Source of the DNA: an uncultured Eubacteriales bacterium
Lineage (GTDB): Bacteria > Bacillota > Clostridia > Oscillospirales > CAG-382
DNA: 64,000 nt
Direction of reading: 5' to 3'
Assembly: GCA_934502885.1 (NCBI GenBank)
Contig: CAKSUT010000008.1
Span: 62,001-126,000, forward strand
Position 1 is the stretch's first letter. The number at the start of each line of letters is the position of its first letter. A program made the position numbers and the translations under genes. Of this stretch, positions 25,807 to 35,079 are shown one piece after another. The notes below the pieces were generated by a model. That model had not been told where the DNA came from and did no database searches. It saw only the letters and a program-made list of their open reading frames with translations.

Positions 25807-25835
25807 TTAAAAAAAACGCCTCCGCATAGTATAAT
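25807..25835 (+). promoter_or_regulatory. Activator-dependent-looking promoter of the amino-sugar operon
   Basis: A perfect TATAAT (25830-25835) has only TTAAAA (25807-25812) at the -35 position, 17 bases away. The poor -35 next to the direct repeat fits activation by the divergent AraC protein. Confidence 0.65.
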
Positions 25836-25873
25836 TGACGAAAGAACATATGTGAAAGAAGGAAGCATGAACC

Positions 25874-27028
25874 GTGAAAAAAATTGCCGTAATAGGTCTC
25901 GGAAGCAGAATGACCTCGGTGCTTGAAAAAATGCTTGCGACGGGTGAGTGCGAACTTGCGTATGCCGCAGATCTGAGAGCCGAGGAGATACGTGCAGAGC
26001 GAAAGGACGTCGACAAAAACGAAGTGAAATACTTCCCGTCTGCGGAGGAAATGCTTGCCTCGAAGGATTTTGCGGATAATCCCCCGGACGGAATCTGCGT
26101 CGGCACACGCTGCTCACTGCACACAGAGTACGCCGAGGAGGTCATAAAGCGAGGTTTTCCGCTGTTTCTCGAAAAACCTGTTTGCACGACGAGAACAGAC
26201 CTTGCAAAGCTTGAAAGCCTTTTGACCGAATACCCTGATGCCTCTAAAAGGGTTGTCGTGTCGTTTCCGCTGAGATTCACGCCGCACGTCGAAAAGGCAA
26301 AGGAACTCATCGACAGCGGCGAGATAGGCGAGCTTTCTCAGGTGCAGGCGTGGAACAACGTCCCGTATGCCATAGGCTACTACCACAAGTGGTACCGCGA
26401 CGAAAACGAAACAGGCGGACTCTTTCTGCAAAAGGCGACGCACGACTTCGACTACATAAACCACATCGTCGGCATGACGCCGGTAATTGTTGACGCCGTG
26501 AACTCGAAGCGTATTTTTAAGGGAACGCACCCCGTCGGACTTCGCTGTCACGACTGCGCCGAAAAGGACACCTGCCCCGATTTTACCCCGAACCTCGGTA
26601 AACCCTACAGTCCGTTCGATATGTGCGCTTTTGCGGTCGATACCGGCAATGAGGACAGCGGCAGCACTTTTCTCGTGTACCCCGACGGTATGCATACCGT
26701 TTACACGCAGAATTTTGTCGCAAGGCGAAACGCCGGAAAGAGAGGCGCGCGCTTTATAGGTCATCTCGCCACTCTCGAGTTTGACTGGTACACCGATGAA
26801 ATACTAATACATCGCCACTACAAAGACGTGACCGACCGTATCGAAATACCGAAATCGGCGGATCACTTCGGAGGCGACTCAAAGCTTGCCGCAAACTTTA
26901 TTTCCGTTATGGGCGGCGGCGAGTCGCTGTCAACTCTCAAATCCGGAATCACGTCTGCAAAACTCTGCCTTGCAGCAAAGGAGAGTGCGCAAAAACATAA
27001 CGAAGAACTGAAAAGCATTATAAAGTAA
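25874..27028 (+). CDS. Gfo/Idh/MocA-family NAD(P)-dependent oxidoreductase
   Basis: 384 residues from a GTG at 25874, 8 bases after AAGGAAG; an ATG seven bases upstream is out of frame. The Rossmann motif is AVIGLGSRM (residues 4-12), and FLEKPVCTT supplies the conserved EKP. The middle has a Cys-containing loop (RCHDCAEKDTC) unusual for the family, possibly metal-binding. The C-terminal alpha/beta domain is of normal size. It heads the amino-sugar operon, so it probably oxidises or epimerises a sugar released upstream of NagA/NagB; the substrate is unknown. Confidence 0.83.
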   Translation: MKKIAVIGLGSRMTSVLEKMLATGECELAYAADLRAEEIRAERKDVDKNEVKYFPSAEEMLASKDFADNPPDGICVGTRCSLHTEYAEEVIKRGFPLFLEKPVCTTRTDLAKLESLLTEYPDASKRVVVSFPLRFTPHVEKAKELIDSGEIGELSQVQAWNNVPYAIGYYHKWYRDENETGGLFLQKATHDFDYINHIVGMTPVIVDAVNSKRIFKGTHPVGLRCHDCAEKDTCPDFTPNLGKPYSPFDMCAFAVDTGNEDSGSTFLVYPDGMHTVYTQNFVARRNAGKRGARFIGHLATLEFDWYTDEILIHRHYKDVTDRIEIPKSADHFGGDSKLAANFISVMGGGESLSTLKSGITSAKLCLAAKESAQKHNEELKSIIK

Positions 27029-27042
27029 AGGAGATTTTTACA

Positions 27043-27891
27043 ATGGACATCAACAGAATTCCCCCGGAAGAGCTTGGAAAAGGAAGCAGTATCGTGCTTG
27101 AAAGGTGCGAGGTCGAACAGGATATGTACTGGAAGGTCGCAATAGAGGTTCTCGAAACTATCGAGGAGAACAACAAAAAAGGTGAACCCACCCTTATGGT
27201 AGTTCCCTACGGTCCTCTCGGTCCTTACTCCCGAATAGTATACCTCGTCAACAAGTACGGCGTGAGCCTTAAAAACTGCACGTTCATCAACATGGACGAA
27301 TACATGGCGGACGAGCATCACTACATCTCCGAGGACGATCCTCTGTCGTTCCGCGGCGGTATGAACAGAATATTCTACAGCAAAATAAGAGAGGAGCTTA
27401 ACGTACTTCCCGAAAACCGTTTCTTCCCCGATCCCGAAAACCCGGGACTTGTCATGGAGAAGATAAAGGAATTCGGTAAACTCGATATGGTTTTCGGCGG
27501 AGTCGGCATTAACGGTCACTACGCCTTCAATGAGCCGCCGGAACCCGGTGAAAAGTGTACCCCGGAGGAGTTCCTCGAGAGAACGACACGTGTGCTTAAG
27601 GTTTCCCGAGAGACGATAACCGTCAACTGCTTCATGAACTGCGGCGGCAACCTTGACGCAATACCGAAGTACTGTATAACCGTTGGAATGAAGGAAATGT
27701 TCATGGCGAAAAAGGTCAGAATGTGTATGCCCCGTGACTGGAACGCCGGCGCACTCAGAAAAATTCTCCACGGCGAGATAACGGCGGCAGTACCCTGTTC
27801 GCTGTTCAGACGCCATCCCGACGCAAAGCTCTATGCTTCAAACGTCGCTCTCGAATGCCCCGTGCCCGAGATAAGAGTGTACAACAAGTGA
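27043..27891 (+). CDS. nagB: Glucosamine-6-phosphate deaminase-like protein
   Basis: 282 residues, ATG after AAAGGAG. Family motifs are VPYGPLGPYS (phosphate loop), INMDEYM (NLDEY in classical NagB) and GVGINGHYAFNEP (catalytic His and neighbours). It converts GlcN-6-P to Fru-6-P and ammonia. The sequence is longer and more divergent than canonical NagB, so a related amino-sugar phosphate could be the true substrate. Its stop overlaps the start of nagA by one base. Confidence 0.8.
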   Translation: MDINRIPPEELGKGSSIVLERCEVEQDMYWKVAIEVLETIEENNKKGEPTLMVVPYGPLGPYSRIVYLVNKYGVSLKNCTFINMDEYMADEHHYISEDDPLSFRGGMNRIFYSKIREELNVLPENRFFPDPENPGLVMEKIKEFGKLDMVFGGVGINGHYAFNEPPEPGEKCTPEEFLERTTRVLKVSRETITVNCFMNCGGNLDAIPKYCITVGMKEMFMAKKVRMCMPRDWNAGALRKILHGEITAAVPCSLFRRHPDAKLYASNVALECPVPEIRVYNK

Positions 27892-29123
27892 TGGAGAAAA
27901 CTCTTGTTATCGTGAATGCGGACGTCGTTTTCCCCGACGGAGTGCGCCGTGCGTGCGTAAAAGCCGAGAACGGAAAAATCTCCGACATACGCATTTCGGA
28001 AGACAACCTCCCCCTTTTCCCCGAGTGTGTGAGAGGGGAGGACGGAAAAATTCACGGTGCGTCGGAAATCGTTGAGGTCATTGACGCCGAGGAAGAGTAT
28101 CTTCTTCCCGGATTTGTCGATACTCACGTTCACGGCGGCGGAGGCTTTGATTTCTGCGACCTCACGGCGGAGGCTTTTTCCGAGGTCGTGCGTGTCCATG
28201 CGGAAAACGGCACTACCGCGATTTGTCCGACTGCGGTATCTTCCGGACTTGACATTCTTGACAGGATGTTTGACGTGTACCGTTCCCTGCAAAAAGAGAG
28301 CTTTCCGTCAACGCTTATCGGACTTCACCTTGAAGGACCTTTTCTCTCGCCGAAGCAGAGCGGCGCACAGAATAAATCAAGACTCGCACCTCCGACCAAG
28401 GAAAACGTTGACAGACTTGCAAAAAGCGGAGGCGGCGTTATAAGAAGAATAGGCATCGCTCCCGAGCTTGACGGCGCATTTTACGCCGGGGACGTGTTCT
28501 CGGATATGGGTGCGCTTGTCTCGATAGCTCACAGCGACGCACTTTACGAGACTGCCGCCGAGGCTTTTTGTCACGGCTTTCGTCACATTACGCACCTTCA
28601 CTGCGCAACTCCCTGGGCGCATAAGGTGAACGAGTGCGTAAGAGCCTGCATTCCCGAGGCGGCGTATCTCATCGAGAACATGAGCTTCGAGCTTATCGGC
28701 GACGGTCTGCATATCGCACCGCAGACTATCGAAATGGCGGCAAAGTTCAAAAAGCCGCTTTGCGTGTCCCTCACGACCGACGCAATGCGTGCCGCAGGTC
28801 AGAACGTAACCGAAAGCTTCCTCGGCGAAAAGCTTCCGGAGAACAGGGTAATAATCGAGGGCGGCGTGGCAAAGCTCCCCGACCGTTCAAGCTTTGCCGG
28901 AAGTATCGCAACCATGGCGGCGGTGTTCAAAAATGCGTGCCGCAACACAAAACTTCCGATTGAGAAAATTTCGGAAATGATGAGTGCCGCTCCTGCCGCC
29001 GCAATCGGTGCGGATAAGGAAAAGGGGAGTATCGAAAAAGGTAAGGACGCGGATTTTGTCATTGCCGAAAAATCCTCGCATGATATACTTCACGTTGTGT
29101 CGATGGGACGCATAATACGATGA
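27891..29123 (+). CDS. nagA: N-acetylglucosamine-6-phosphate deacetylase
   Basis: 410 residues, starting at the ATG that overlaps the nagB stop (TGATG-type coupling); an earlier in-frame start would lie inside nagB. Metal-site blocks of the amidohydrolase fold are visible: FVDTHVHGGGG, HLEGPFLSP, ITHLHCA and TDAM. It removes acetate from GlcNAc-6-P to give the NagB substrate. Order and coupling with nagB and the GH20 gene define a hexosamine salvage operon. Confidence 0.88.
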   Translation: MEKTLVIVNADVVFPDGVRRACVKAENGKISDIRISEDNLPLFPECVRGEDGKIHGASEIVEVIDAEEEYLLPGFVDTHVHGGGGFDFCDLTAEAFSEVVRVHAENGTTAICPTAVSSGLDILDRMFDVYRSLQKESFPSTLIGLHLEGPFLSPKQSGAQNKSRLAPPTKENVDRLAKSGGGVIRRIGIAPELDGAFYAGDVFSDMGALVSIAHSDALYETAAEAFCHGFRHITHLHCATPWAHKVNECVRACIPEAAYLIENMSFELIGDGLHIAPQTIEMAAKFKKPLCVSLTTDAMRAAGQNVTESFLGEKLPENRVIIEGGVAKLPDRSSFAGSIATMAAVFKNACRNTKLPIEKISEMMSAAPAAAIGADKEKGSIEKGKDADFVIAEKSSHDILHVVSMGRIIR

Positions 29124-29136
29124 TTGGAGAAAGCAA

Positions 29137-31032
29137 ATGCTCAATATATTTTTTAAAGGTCTGCCGGAAAGACTCCGTTCGGGACTTGCCGCCTATTTAA
29201 ACCGCTATGCCTCGGGACTTTCGGGAACGCTTAACGCCGAGGTTTCATACACGGACAAAAAAGAGCTGTCTCTCGAGAGAAACGGAGATTTCTGCCGAAT
29301 CACGGTGCATGAGGACGTACACATTTTCCGTGCGCTGTCGAAGCTTATAATGAATTTCACCGACGAACATTTTTCGTTTTCCGAGATCGCTTACTTTGAT
29401 TTCATAGGTCCGATGTTCGATTTCGGTCAGGCGTCGGCTTTTCTCACGGTAGATAAGGTGAAGTATCTGCTCCTTGCGTTTGCCGCCGCAGGCTTTGACA
29501 AATTCATGATATACACCGAGGACTGCCTTTCTGTTGACGGCGAGCCGTACTTCGGCTACAGACGACCGAGGTATACCGAGAGCGAGCTTAAAGAAATAGA
29601 CGACTTTGCGTATGCTCTCGGAATAGAGGTCATTCCGTGCGTGCAGACGCTTTCGCACCTTCCGGGACTTATGCGACACGGAAAGTACCGTGCGTTTTCA
29701 GATGACGAACAGACACTTCTTGCCGGCGACGAAAGAACGTATGCGCTTGTCGAAAAGATAATTTCGTCGGCAACAAAGCCGCTTCGCACGAAGAAGATAC
29801 ATATAGGACTTGACGAGGCGTGGAAACTCGGTCAGGGCAAATATCTTGTCAGAAACGGTTATGTGCCGAAAGCGGAGATTTTCGCAAAGCACGTTGAGAG
29901 GGTAAAGGAGATAACCGACCGTCTCGGACTTTATGCCTTTATGTGGGACGATATGTATTTCCGTGCGGCGTCGCCGAACAACGAATACTACATTCCCGTC
30001 GAAGAAGAGCCTGCCGTCGGCAAAAACGGCATGATTCCGCCGTCCGGTCTCGGCTACATTTACTGGGATTACTACCACGGCTACGACTACGTAAAGCCCA
30101 CCGCCGAGAAGCATTTGCGTGTATTCGGAGATGTGTTCTATGCCGGTGCGGCGGTCAACACATACGGTCTCGGATATATGAGAGAGTTTTCCGAGAGACA
30201 CGGCGCAGACGCTCTGCGTGCCTGCAAGGACGCCGGAATACGCAAGGTTATCTGCTGTGTGTGGGGTGACGACTCACGTGAATCTCCGCCGTATGCCGTG
30301 CTTCCGTGTGTGTTTATGTATGCCGAACACGCCTATTCAAAAGAGCCTGAGGACGATGACGTAAGGTCTATGTTCGAGTACGCTCTCGGCGTGTCTTACG
30401 ACGACGTTTGCGCCGTAAGTACGATTGATATGATCCCCGGCTACAGCGACCGTGACGGCAACATTGAAAGATTTTCTCCGGCACGCCATGTGCTCTATCA
30501 GAATGTGCTTCTCGGTATGTTCGACAAAAATTTTGAAAACTACCCTCTGTCCGAACATTTTGCGGAGTTCTCGAAACGAATGACCGAGGCAAAGGCGCAC
30601 ACTCCGAAGTCCTCGCCGTTTTACGGTATGTTTGATTTCTACGAAAAACTCGGCGGCTTCCTTGCGCTCAAGGGAGAGCTTGGCATAAGGCTCAGACGTG
30701 CGTATAAGACGAACGACAGGGCAGCTCTCGAAGAACTATCGGATAAGGTCATTCCGACGGCAGAGCGGCGCATGGAGGCGTTTTACGAGGCGTACAGAGA
30801 CTTCTTCTTTGATAATTACAAGCCGTGGGGCTTTGAAGTGTGCGATATACGCATGGGCGGCGTTATGGGAAGTCTCAAAACCGCAAAGTACCGCACGGAC
30901 GCATACCTCGGCGGCGTCGGCGGTCTCTCGGAGCTTGATGAAGAGCCGCTTCTGTTCGAGGGACAAGAGAAAGTGGGAAGTACGGTTTACGCCGACATTG
31001 CAACGGCGTCGATAATATCAAAGGTACTTTAA
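29137..31032 (+). CDS. Family 20-like glycoside hydrolase (beta-N-acetylhexosaminidase-like)
   Basis: 631 residues without a signal peptide, so cytoplasmic. The N-terminal ~90 residues resemble a zincin-like GH20b domain. A TIM barrel follows, with IEVIPCVQTLSHLPGL and IHIGLDEAW (about residues 221-229), the HxGxDE motif holding the catalytic Asp-Glu pair of GH20. It would release GlcNAc or GalNAc from imported oligosaccharides using the acetamido group as nucleophile. It is the last gene of the operon and a terminator follows. Confidence 0.75.
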   Translation: MLNIFFKGLPERLRSGLAAYLNRYASGLSGTLNAEVSYTDKKELSLERNGDFCRITVHEDVHIFRALSKLIMNFTDEHFSFSEIAYFDFIGPMFDFGQASAFLTVDKVKYLLLAFAAAGFDKFMIYTEDCLSVDGEPYFGYRRPRYTESELKEIDDFAYALGIEVIPCVQTLSHLPGLMRHGKYRAFSDDEQTLLAGDERTYALVEKIISSATKPLRTKKIHIGLDEAWKLGQGKYLVRNGYVPKAEIFAKHVERVKEITDRLGLYAFMWDDMYFRAASPNNEYYIPVEEEPAVGKNGMIPPSGLGYIYWDYYHGYDYVKPTAEKHLRVFGDVFYAGAAVNTYGLGYMREFSERHGADALRACKDAGIRKVICCVWGDDSRESPPYAVLPCVFMYAEHAYSKEPEDDDVRSMFEYALGVSYDDVCAVSTIDMIPGYSDRDGNIERFSPARHVLYQNVLLGMFDKNFENYPLSEHFAEFSKRMTEAKAHTPKSSPFYGMFDFYEKLGGFLALKGELGIRLRRAYKTNDRAALEELSDKVIPTAERRMEAFYEAYRDFFFDNYKPWGFEVCDIRMGGVMGSLKTAKYRTDAYLGGVGGLSELDEEPLLFEGQEKVGSTVYADIATASIISKVL

Positions 31033-31042
31033 TATGCACTGC

Positions 31043-31087
31043 GGTGCGGATCGGGTCGAAAAAAGATTCGGTTCGCACCTTTCTTTT
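31043..31087 (+). terminator. Terminator of the amino-sugar operon
   Basis: The stem GGTGCG/CGCACC (31043-31048 with 31074-31079) extends inward through wobble pairs to about 12 bp. It is followed by TTTCTTTT. Confidence 0.75.
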
Positions 31088-31090
31088 ATA

Positions 31091-31119
31091 TTGACAAGCG
31101 TGCGGATATATGATATAAT
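31091..31119 (+). promoter_or_regulatory. Consensus promoter of the sensor kinase gene
   Basis: TTGACA (31091-31096), 17-base spacer, TATAAT (31114-31119). Both boxes are perfect, so the broken-looking gene downstream is still strongly transcribed. Confidence 0.9.
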
Positions 31120-31179
31120 TTTACCGTTAATTCATGTACTGCGTGTTAATGCGGAGTACTTATCGCAAGGAAGATTTAT

Positions 31180-32459
31180 TTGGCGCAGAATACTGTTTCG
31201 GTCCTGCTTTCAGGAATTTTTACGGCGTTTTTTACGATGTACATATACTTCTCGGTGTTTCCGACGAGGATTGAGAAGAAAAGGGCGTTTGCCGTTTTTA
31301 CTGTTGTGTCGGCGGTCGAGATAGCGAAGCACGTGCTTCTTTTCGATTACATGACGGTGCGGACACTCCTGCAATGGGTGATGGACTTTGCGACGATAGC
31401 GATTCTTTTCAAAGGCTCGTTCTTTAAAAAGATTGCCGTTTACCTCGGGTATCTCGGTGTTATCAGCATTGCGGAAACGGTGTTCGTCTGCTTTATCGGG
31501 GTGTTTTTGAGAGGAAAGGATTTATACAGCTCGCACGAAATGCCGCTTTTGCAAACTATTGCGTGTTTTACCTTTGCTACGATAGGCATAATAGCATACG
31601 TTCAGTTCCTCAAGCGCAAAAACGACGCTTTTGAGAAGAAATCCATGCGGTATGTGACCATGTATATGCTGGTGCAGGCACTCTTGATTTTTCTCGTTTA
31701 TGCCATAATGTGGGATTATCGCATGAATGCACTGCCCATTTTGCTTATATATATCGCCGTCATCGGAGTCTCGGTCGGCTTCGGAATTGCGCTCATCCGT
31801 CTTGTCAAAGCGAGCGCCGCAGAGACAGCACGTGCAGAGCAGATAGAAGCGCAGATGAAGCTCTCGGACGAGCATTTCAAACGGTTGCAGTTACAGTACG
31901 AACAATACCGCAAATTGCGCCACGACTACTACAACCACGTCAGCACCATCAAAGGTATAAAAAAGACGAGGCCGAGCGTGACGCCTACATCGACGACCTC
32001 ACGAAGCAGATTGAGAGTCACCGTGGTGTGACCTTCTGCTCAAACGCCGCCGTTGACGCACTTCTTTTCAACGAAAAGGCACAGGCGGATAAGGTTGGCG
32101 TGAAGATTGAGTTCAAGATTGCCGACCTCGACAGTCTCACCATATCGAGCATCGACTTTTGCACAATTCTCTCAAACCTCATCGACAACGCAATAAGAGG
32201 TGCTTCGGAGGTTGACGGCGAGGACAAACGCTTCGTCAGCGTGTCGGTCTTCCCAAGGGCAGGACAGCTCATCGTAAATGTCCGAAACGGCAGTCTTCCT
32301 CCGAAAGAGGATCTTTCAACAACAAAGAAACACGCCAAGGACGGCGAACACGGACTCGGACTTACAATCGTGCGTGAGGTCGCCGAAAGGCACGGCGGTG
32401 CGGCGGTTTATAGCTTCTCGGACGGAGTGTTCGAGGCGTCGGTGAGCGTCTGCGAATGA
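31180..32459 (+). pseudogene. GHKL sensor histidine kinase interrupted by a -1 frameshift
   Basis: The start is a TTG at 31180 after AAGGAAG. Frame one (31180-32031) gives six or so transmembrane helices and the phospho-acceptor box KLRHDYYNH. It then reaches the heptamer A AAA AAG (31959-31965) and would run into a short nonsense tail. From base 31965 the -1 frame continues to 32459 with the rest of the kinase: ERDAYIDDLTKQI, the N-box NLIDNAIRGA and the G-box HGLGLTIVREVAERHGG. Joined, the protein is an AgrC-like quorum/peptide-sensor kinase with an HATPase_c_5 domain. It is either inactivated by loss of one A in an A-run or expressed by programmed -1 frameshifting. No response regulator gene is adjacent. 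Confidence 0.8.
31959..31965 (+). other. A AAA AAG slippery heptamer at the kinase frameshift
   Basis: The heptamer is in the correct X XXY YYZ phase relative to frame one, and a -1 slip leads directly into the continuing kinase frame. It is identical to the dnaX slippery site. AAAGG lies only 4 bases upstream, closer than usual for a stimulatory Shine-Dalgarno, and no strong hairpin follows within 10 bases. Confidence 0.5.
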
Positions 32460-32499
32460 CAGACGAAACGGTGAAAGTGTGAAAGGGGACAATAGCATT

Positions 32500-33486
32500 A
32501 TGAAAAACGAAATAAAACTCGGCATTATAGGAACAAACTTCATATCGGATACGCTCTGCGAAAGTGCGGAAAAGGTTGACGGCATAAAGCCGCACGCAGT
32601 GTACTCGAGAACCCGCGAAAAGGGTGCGGAGTTTGCGGCAAAGCACAGTATTGAGAAGGTGTACTGCGGCCTTGAAGAATTTCTGTCGTCGGACATCGAC
32701 GCAGTGTACATCGCAAGCCCTAATTTTCTCCACGGAAGTCAGAGCCTTGCGGCAATCTCTCACGGAAAGCACGTCATAGTCGAAAAGCCGGCGGCGCTCA
32801 ACGAAAAGGAGTTCTCGCTCATGGCGGACGCGGCGCGCGAAAAGGGAGTCGTACTCATGGAGGCGATGCGCCCGGTGCATGACCCGGCGATGAAAGAAGC
32901 AAAGGCGGCACTCGGCGAGATAGGCAAAATACGCCGTGCGTCGATAGAGTACTGTCAGTATTCGTCGCGCTACGATAAATTCCGTGCCGGGACGGTGCTC
33001 AACGCCTTTGACGTGTCTCTCGGAAACGCCGCAATAATGGATATCGGAGTCTACGCCGCCGAGGTGCTTGTGTATCTTTTGGGAGAGCCGAAAAAAATTA
33101 TGGCGTCGAAGTCGGTAAAGCTCACGAACGGCTTTGAGGGAATGGGAAACGTCATGCTTGATTACGGCGATTTTACGGCAACGGTCGCTTACTCGAAAAT
33201 TTCCGACTCCGCCGTGCCGTCGTTCGTGCAGGGTGAGGACGGATGCGTGACCTTGGTTCGTCCGTCGTCGGTCGATGAGGTGACTCTGCACAAAAGGAAA
33301 GGGAAAACGCGGATTATCGCAAAGGGAAGACCCGAGTGCAACATGATATACGAACTCTCGGATTTTGTGAGCGCCGTCGGCGGTGAGCTTGAAACATCGT
33401 ATTTTACCGAGCTTACACGGAAAACTCTTCGCCTCATGGACGAAATCCGCCGGGAAAACGGCGTTGTTTTTCCGACGGAAATATAA
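32500..33486 (+). CDS. Gfo/Idh/MocA-family oxidoreductase (dehydrogenase)
   Basis: 328 residues from the ATG at 32500; AAAGGGG lies about 11 bases upstream. The Rossmann opening is KLGIIGTNFISD, then YIASPNFLHG and HVIVEKPAA, giving the EKP signature, with a C-terminal substrate domain of standard size. Such enzymes oxidise sugars, inositols or their derivatives with NAD(P). It starts 40 bases after the kinase reading frame and may share its transcript. Substrate unknown. Confidence 0.85.
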   Translation: MKNEIKLGIIGTNFISDTLCESAEKVDGIKPHAVYSRTREKGAEFAAKHSIEKVYCGLEEFLSSDIDAVYIASPNFLHGSQSLAAISHGKHVIVEKPAALNEKEFSLMADAAREKGVVLMEAMRPVHDPAMKEAKAALGEIGKIRRASIEYCQYSSRYDKFRAGTVLNAFDVSLGNAAIMDIGVYAAEVLVYLLGEPKKIMASKSVKLTNGFEGMGNVMLDYGDFTATVAYSKISDSAVPSFVQGEDGCVTLVRPSSVDEVTLHKRKGKTRIIAKGRPECNMIYELSDFVSAVGGELETSYFTELTRKTLRLMDEIRRENGVVFPTEI

Positions 33487-33496
33487 TATTTGCGAA

Positions 33497-33533
33497 AAAA
33501 GCGAGAGCCGAAAAGCCCTCGCTTGATTTTTTA
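33497..33533. terminator. Terminator between convergent oxidoreductase and cardiolipin synthase genes
   Basis: A 7-bp stem AAGCGAG/CTCGCTT (33499-33505 with 33518-33524) is followed by GATTTTTT on plus; the minus strand has a T-run (TTTTTTCG) after the stem, so it may work both ways. Confidence 0.75.
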
Positions 33534-33535
33534 TC

Positions 33536-35065
33536 TTACATAAGCGGCGCAAACACCCTGAGAAAATCCTGCACGAGGCGCGTCGCGAAGTTCTCTTTGA
33601 GGTTTTCCTCGGTTATCTCGGTCGAGCTTTCGAGAGTTTCGAGAAAGTCCTTCTTTATCTGCATGACGGCACTCGAACGGTAAAGGAAAGTTCCGCACTC
33701 AAAGTGAAGGTACAGACTGCGGAAATCGAGATTCGTCGTTCCGCACGACGCGACAAGGTCGTCCGACACAAAGGTCTTTGAGTGAATGAAGCCGTCCGCG
33801 TACTCGTACACACGCACGCCGGCGCGGATAAGCTCACGGTAGTAGGAGCGCGTCGTTATGTGTACAAGACGCTTGTCCCAACGGTACGGCGTTATTATGC
33901 GCACATCTACTCCGCTTTTCGCCGCAAGGCAGAGCGCGGAGGACATATTGCGGTCAACGATGAGATATGGCGTCGTTATGTAGAGGTAGTCCTTAGAATT
34001 GTTTATCATTTGCAGATAAACGTGTTCGCCGACGTTTTCGTTGTCAACGGGACTGTCCGCATACGGCTGTACGATGCCGTCGCTCTCGGCGTGAAATTCC
34101 TCGGGGAGAAATGCCGACATATCCTCATCAACGCCCGAGCAGACTCCCCACATACGGAGGAAAATCACAGCAAAGCTCCAAGAAGCCTTTCCGCAGAGCT
34201 TTATGCCGCAGTCCTTCCAGTGACCGAAGCGGTCGACGAGGTTGGCGTATTCGTCCGCAAGGTTTGTGCCGCCCGTGAAGGCGTATTTACCGTCAATGAC
34301 GGCGATTTTTCTGTGGTCTCGGTTGTTCTGATCCACCGTTATTATCGGTCGGAACTTGTTGAAGCTGTAGCACTCGATGCCGTACTTTTTAAGCTCGTTG
34401 CGGTAATCCTGCGGAAGCCTGAAGAAACAGCCGAAATCGTCGTATATCAGCCTCACACATACGCCCGCTGCGGCTTTGTGCTTGAGCACCTTGAGTATAT
34501 CGCTCCATACCTTGCCGTCGCTTATTATGAAAAATTCGAGGAATATGTACCTTTCGGCTTTTTCGAGGGTGCGCGTCAGCTCCGCTATGAACTCCTCGCC
34601 TGTCGGAAGATACTCGGCTTCCGTACCGTCAAAGGAGGGAAAATCTGCAAAGCTTTCAAGGTAGGAGAGAGTCTGAATACGCTCTGCATCCGGCGGAAAA
34701 GCATCCTCGGCACGGCGGTATTCGGGGAGGGTGAGAAGAGGTGACGATTCTTCTTTCAGCTTCTTGATTCTGTTTCGTATCTTCTTGCGTGAGGTCTGGC
34801 GGTAGAACATGATGTACATGAGTCCGCCGAAAACGGGAAACAGCAGAACGAGGAAAACCCATGTCAGCTTGTAGGCGTCTTTTTCGCGCTTAGTGATTAT
34901 GTGCATCGCAACAAGTGCGCTGAGAAGCTGCAGAAGCTTCGATATGATGACCGACGAATTGCTGCCGCTTATTATGAAGTAGAAGAAAAAGCCGAGCTGT
35001 ATGATTATTGCGTATGCGAAGATCATGCGCCGTGTAAACAGATATCTTGTCCATTTCTTTCCCAT
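33536..35065 (-). CDS. cls: Cardiolipin synthase (phospholipase D superfamily)
   Basis: 509 residues from the ATG at 35065, which follows GAGGTGA; the open frame extends further upstream into the AraC gene but without a start signal. Two N-terminal transmembrane helices (FAYAIIIQLGFFFYFIIS and LTWVFLVLLFPVFGGLMYIM) are followed by two HKD motifs, HRKIAVIDGKYAFTGG and IHSKTFVSDD. It condenses two phosphatidylglycerol molecules to cardiolipin at the membrane. It follows the AraC gene after only 14 bases, an unusual partner that suggests conditional expression. Confidence 0.92.
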   Translation of the reverse strand: MGKKWTRYLFTRRMIFAYAIIIQLGFFFYFIISGSNSSVIISKLLQLLSALVAMHIITKREKDAYKLTWVFLVLLFPVFGGLMYIMFYRQTSRKKIRNRIKKLKEESSPLLTLPEYRRAEDAFPPDAERIQTLSYLESFADFPSFDGTEAEYLPTGEEFIAELTRTLEKAERYIFLEFFIISDGKVWSDILKVLKHKAAAGVCVRLIYDDFGCFFRLPQDYRNELKKYGIECYSFNKFRPIITVDQNNRDHRKIAVIDGKYAFTGGTNLADEYANLVDRFGHWKDCGIKLCGKASWSFAVIFLRMWGVCSGVDEDMSAFLPEEFHAESDGIVQPYADSPVDNENVGEHVYLQMINNSKDYLYITTPYLIVDRNMSSALCLAAKSGVDVRIITPYRWDKRLVHITTRSYYRELIRAGVRVYEYADGFIHSKTFVSDDLVASCGTTNLDFRSLYLHFECGTFLYRSSAVMQIKKDFLETLESSTEITEENLKENFATRLVQDFLRVFAPLM

Positions 35066-35079
35066 GCCGCTCACCTCGC

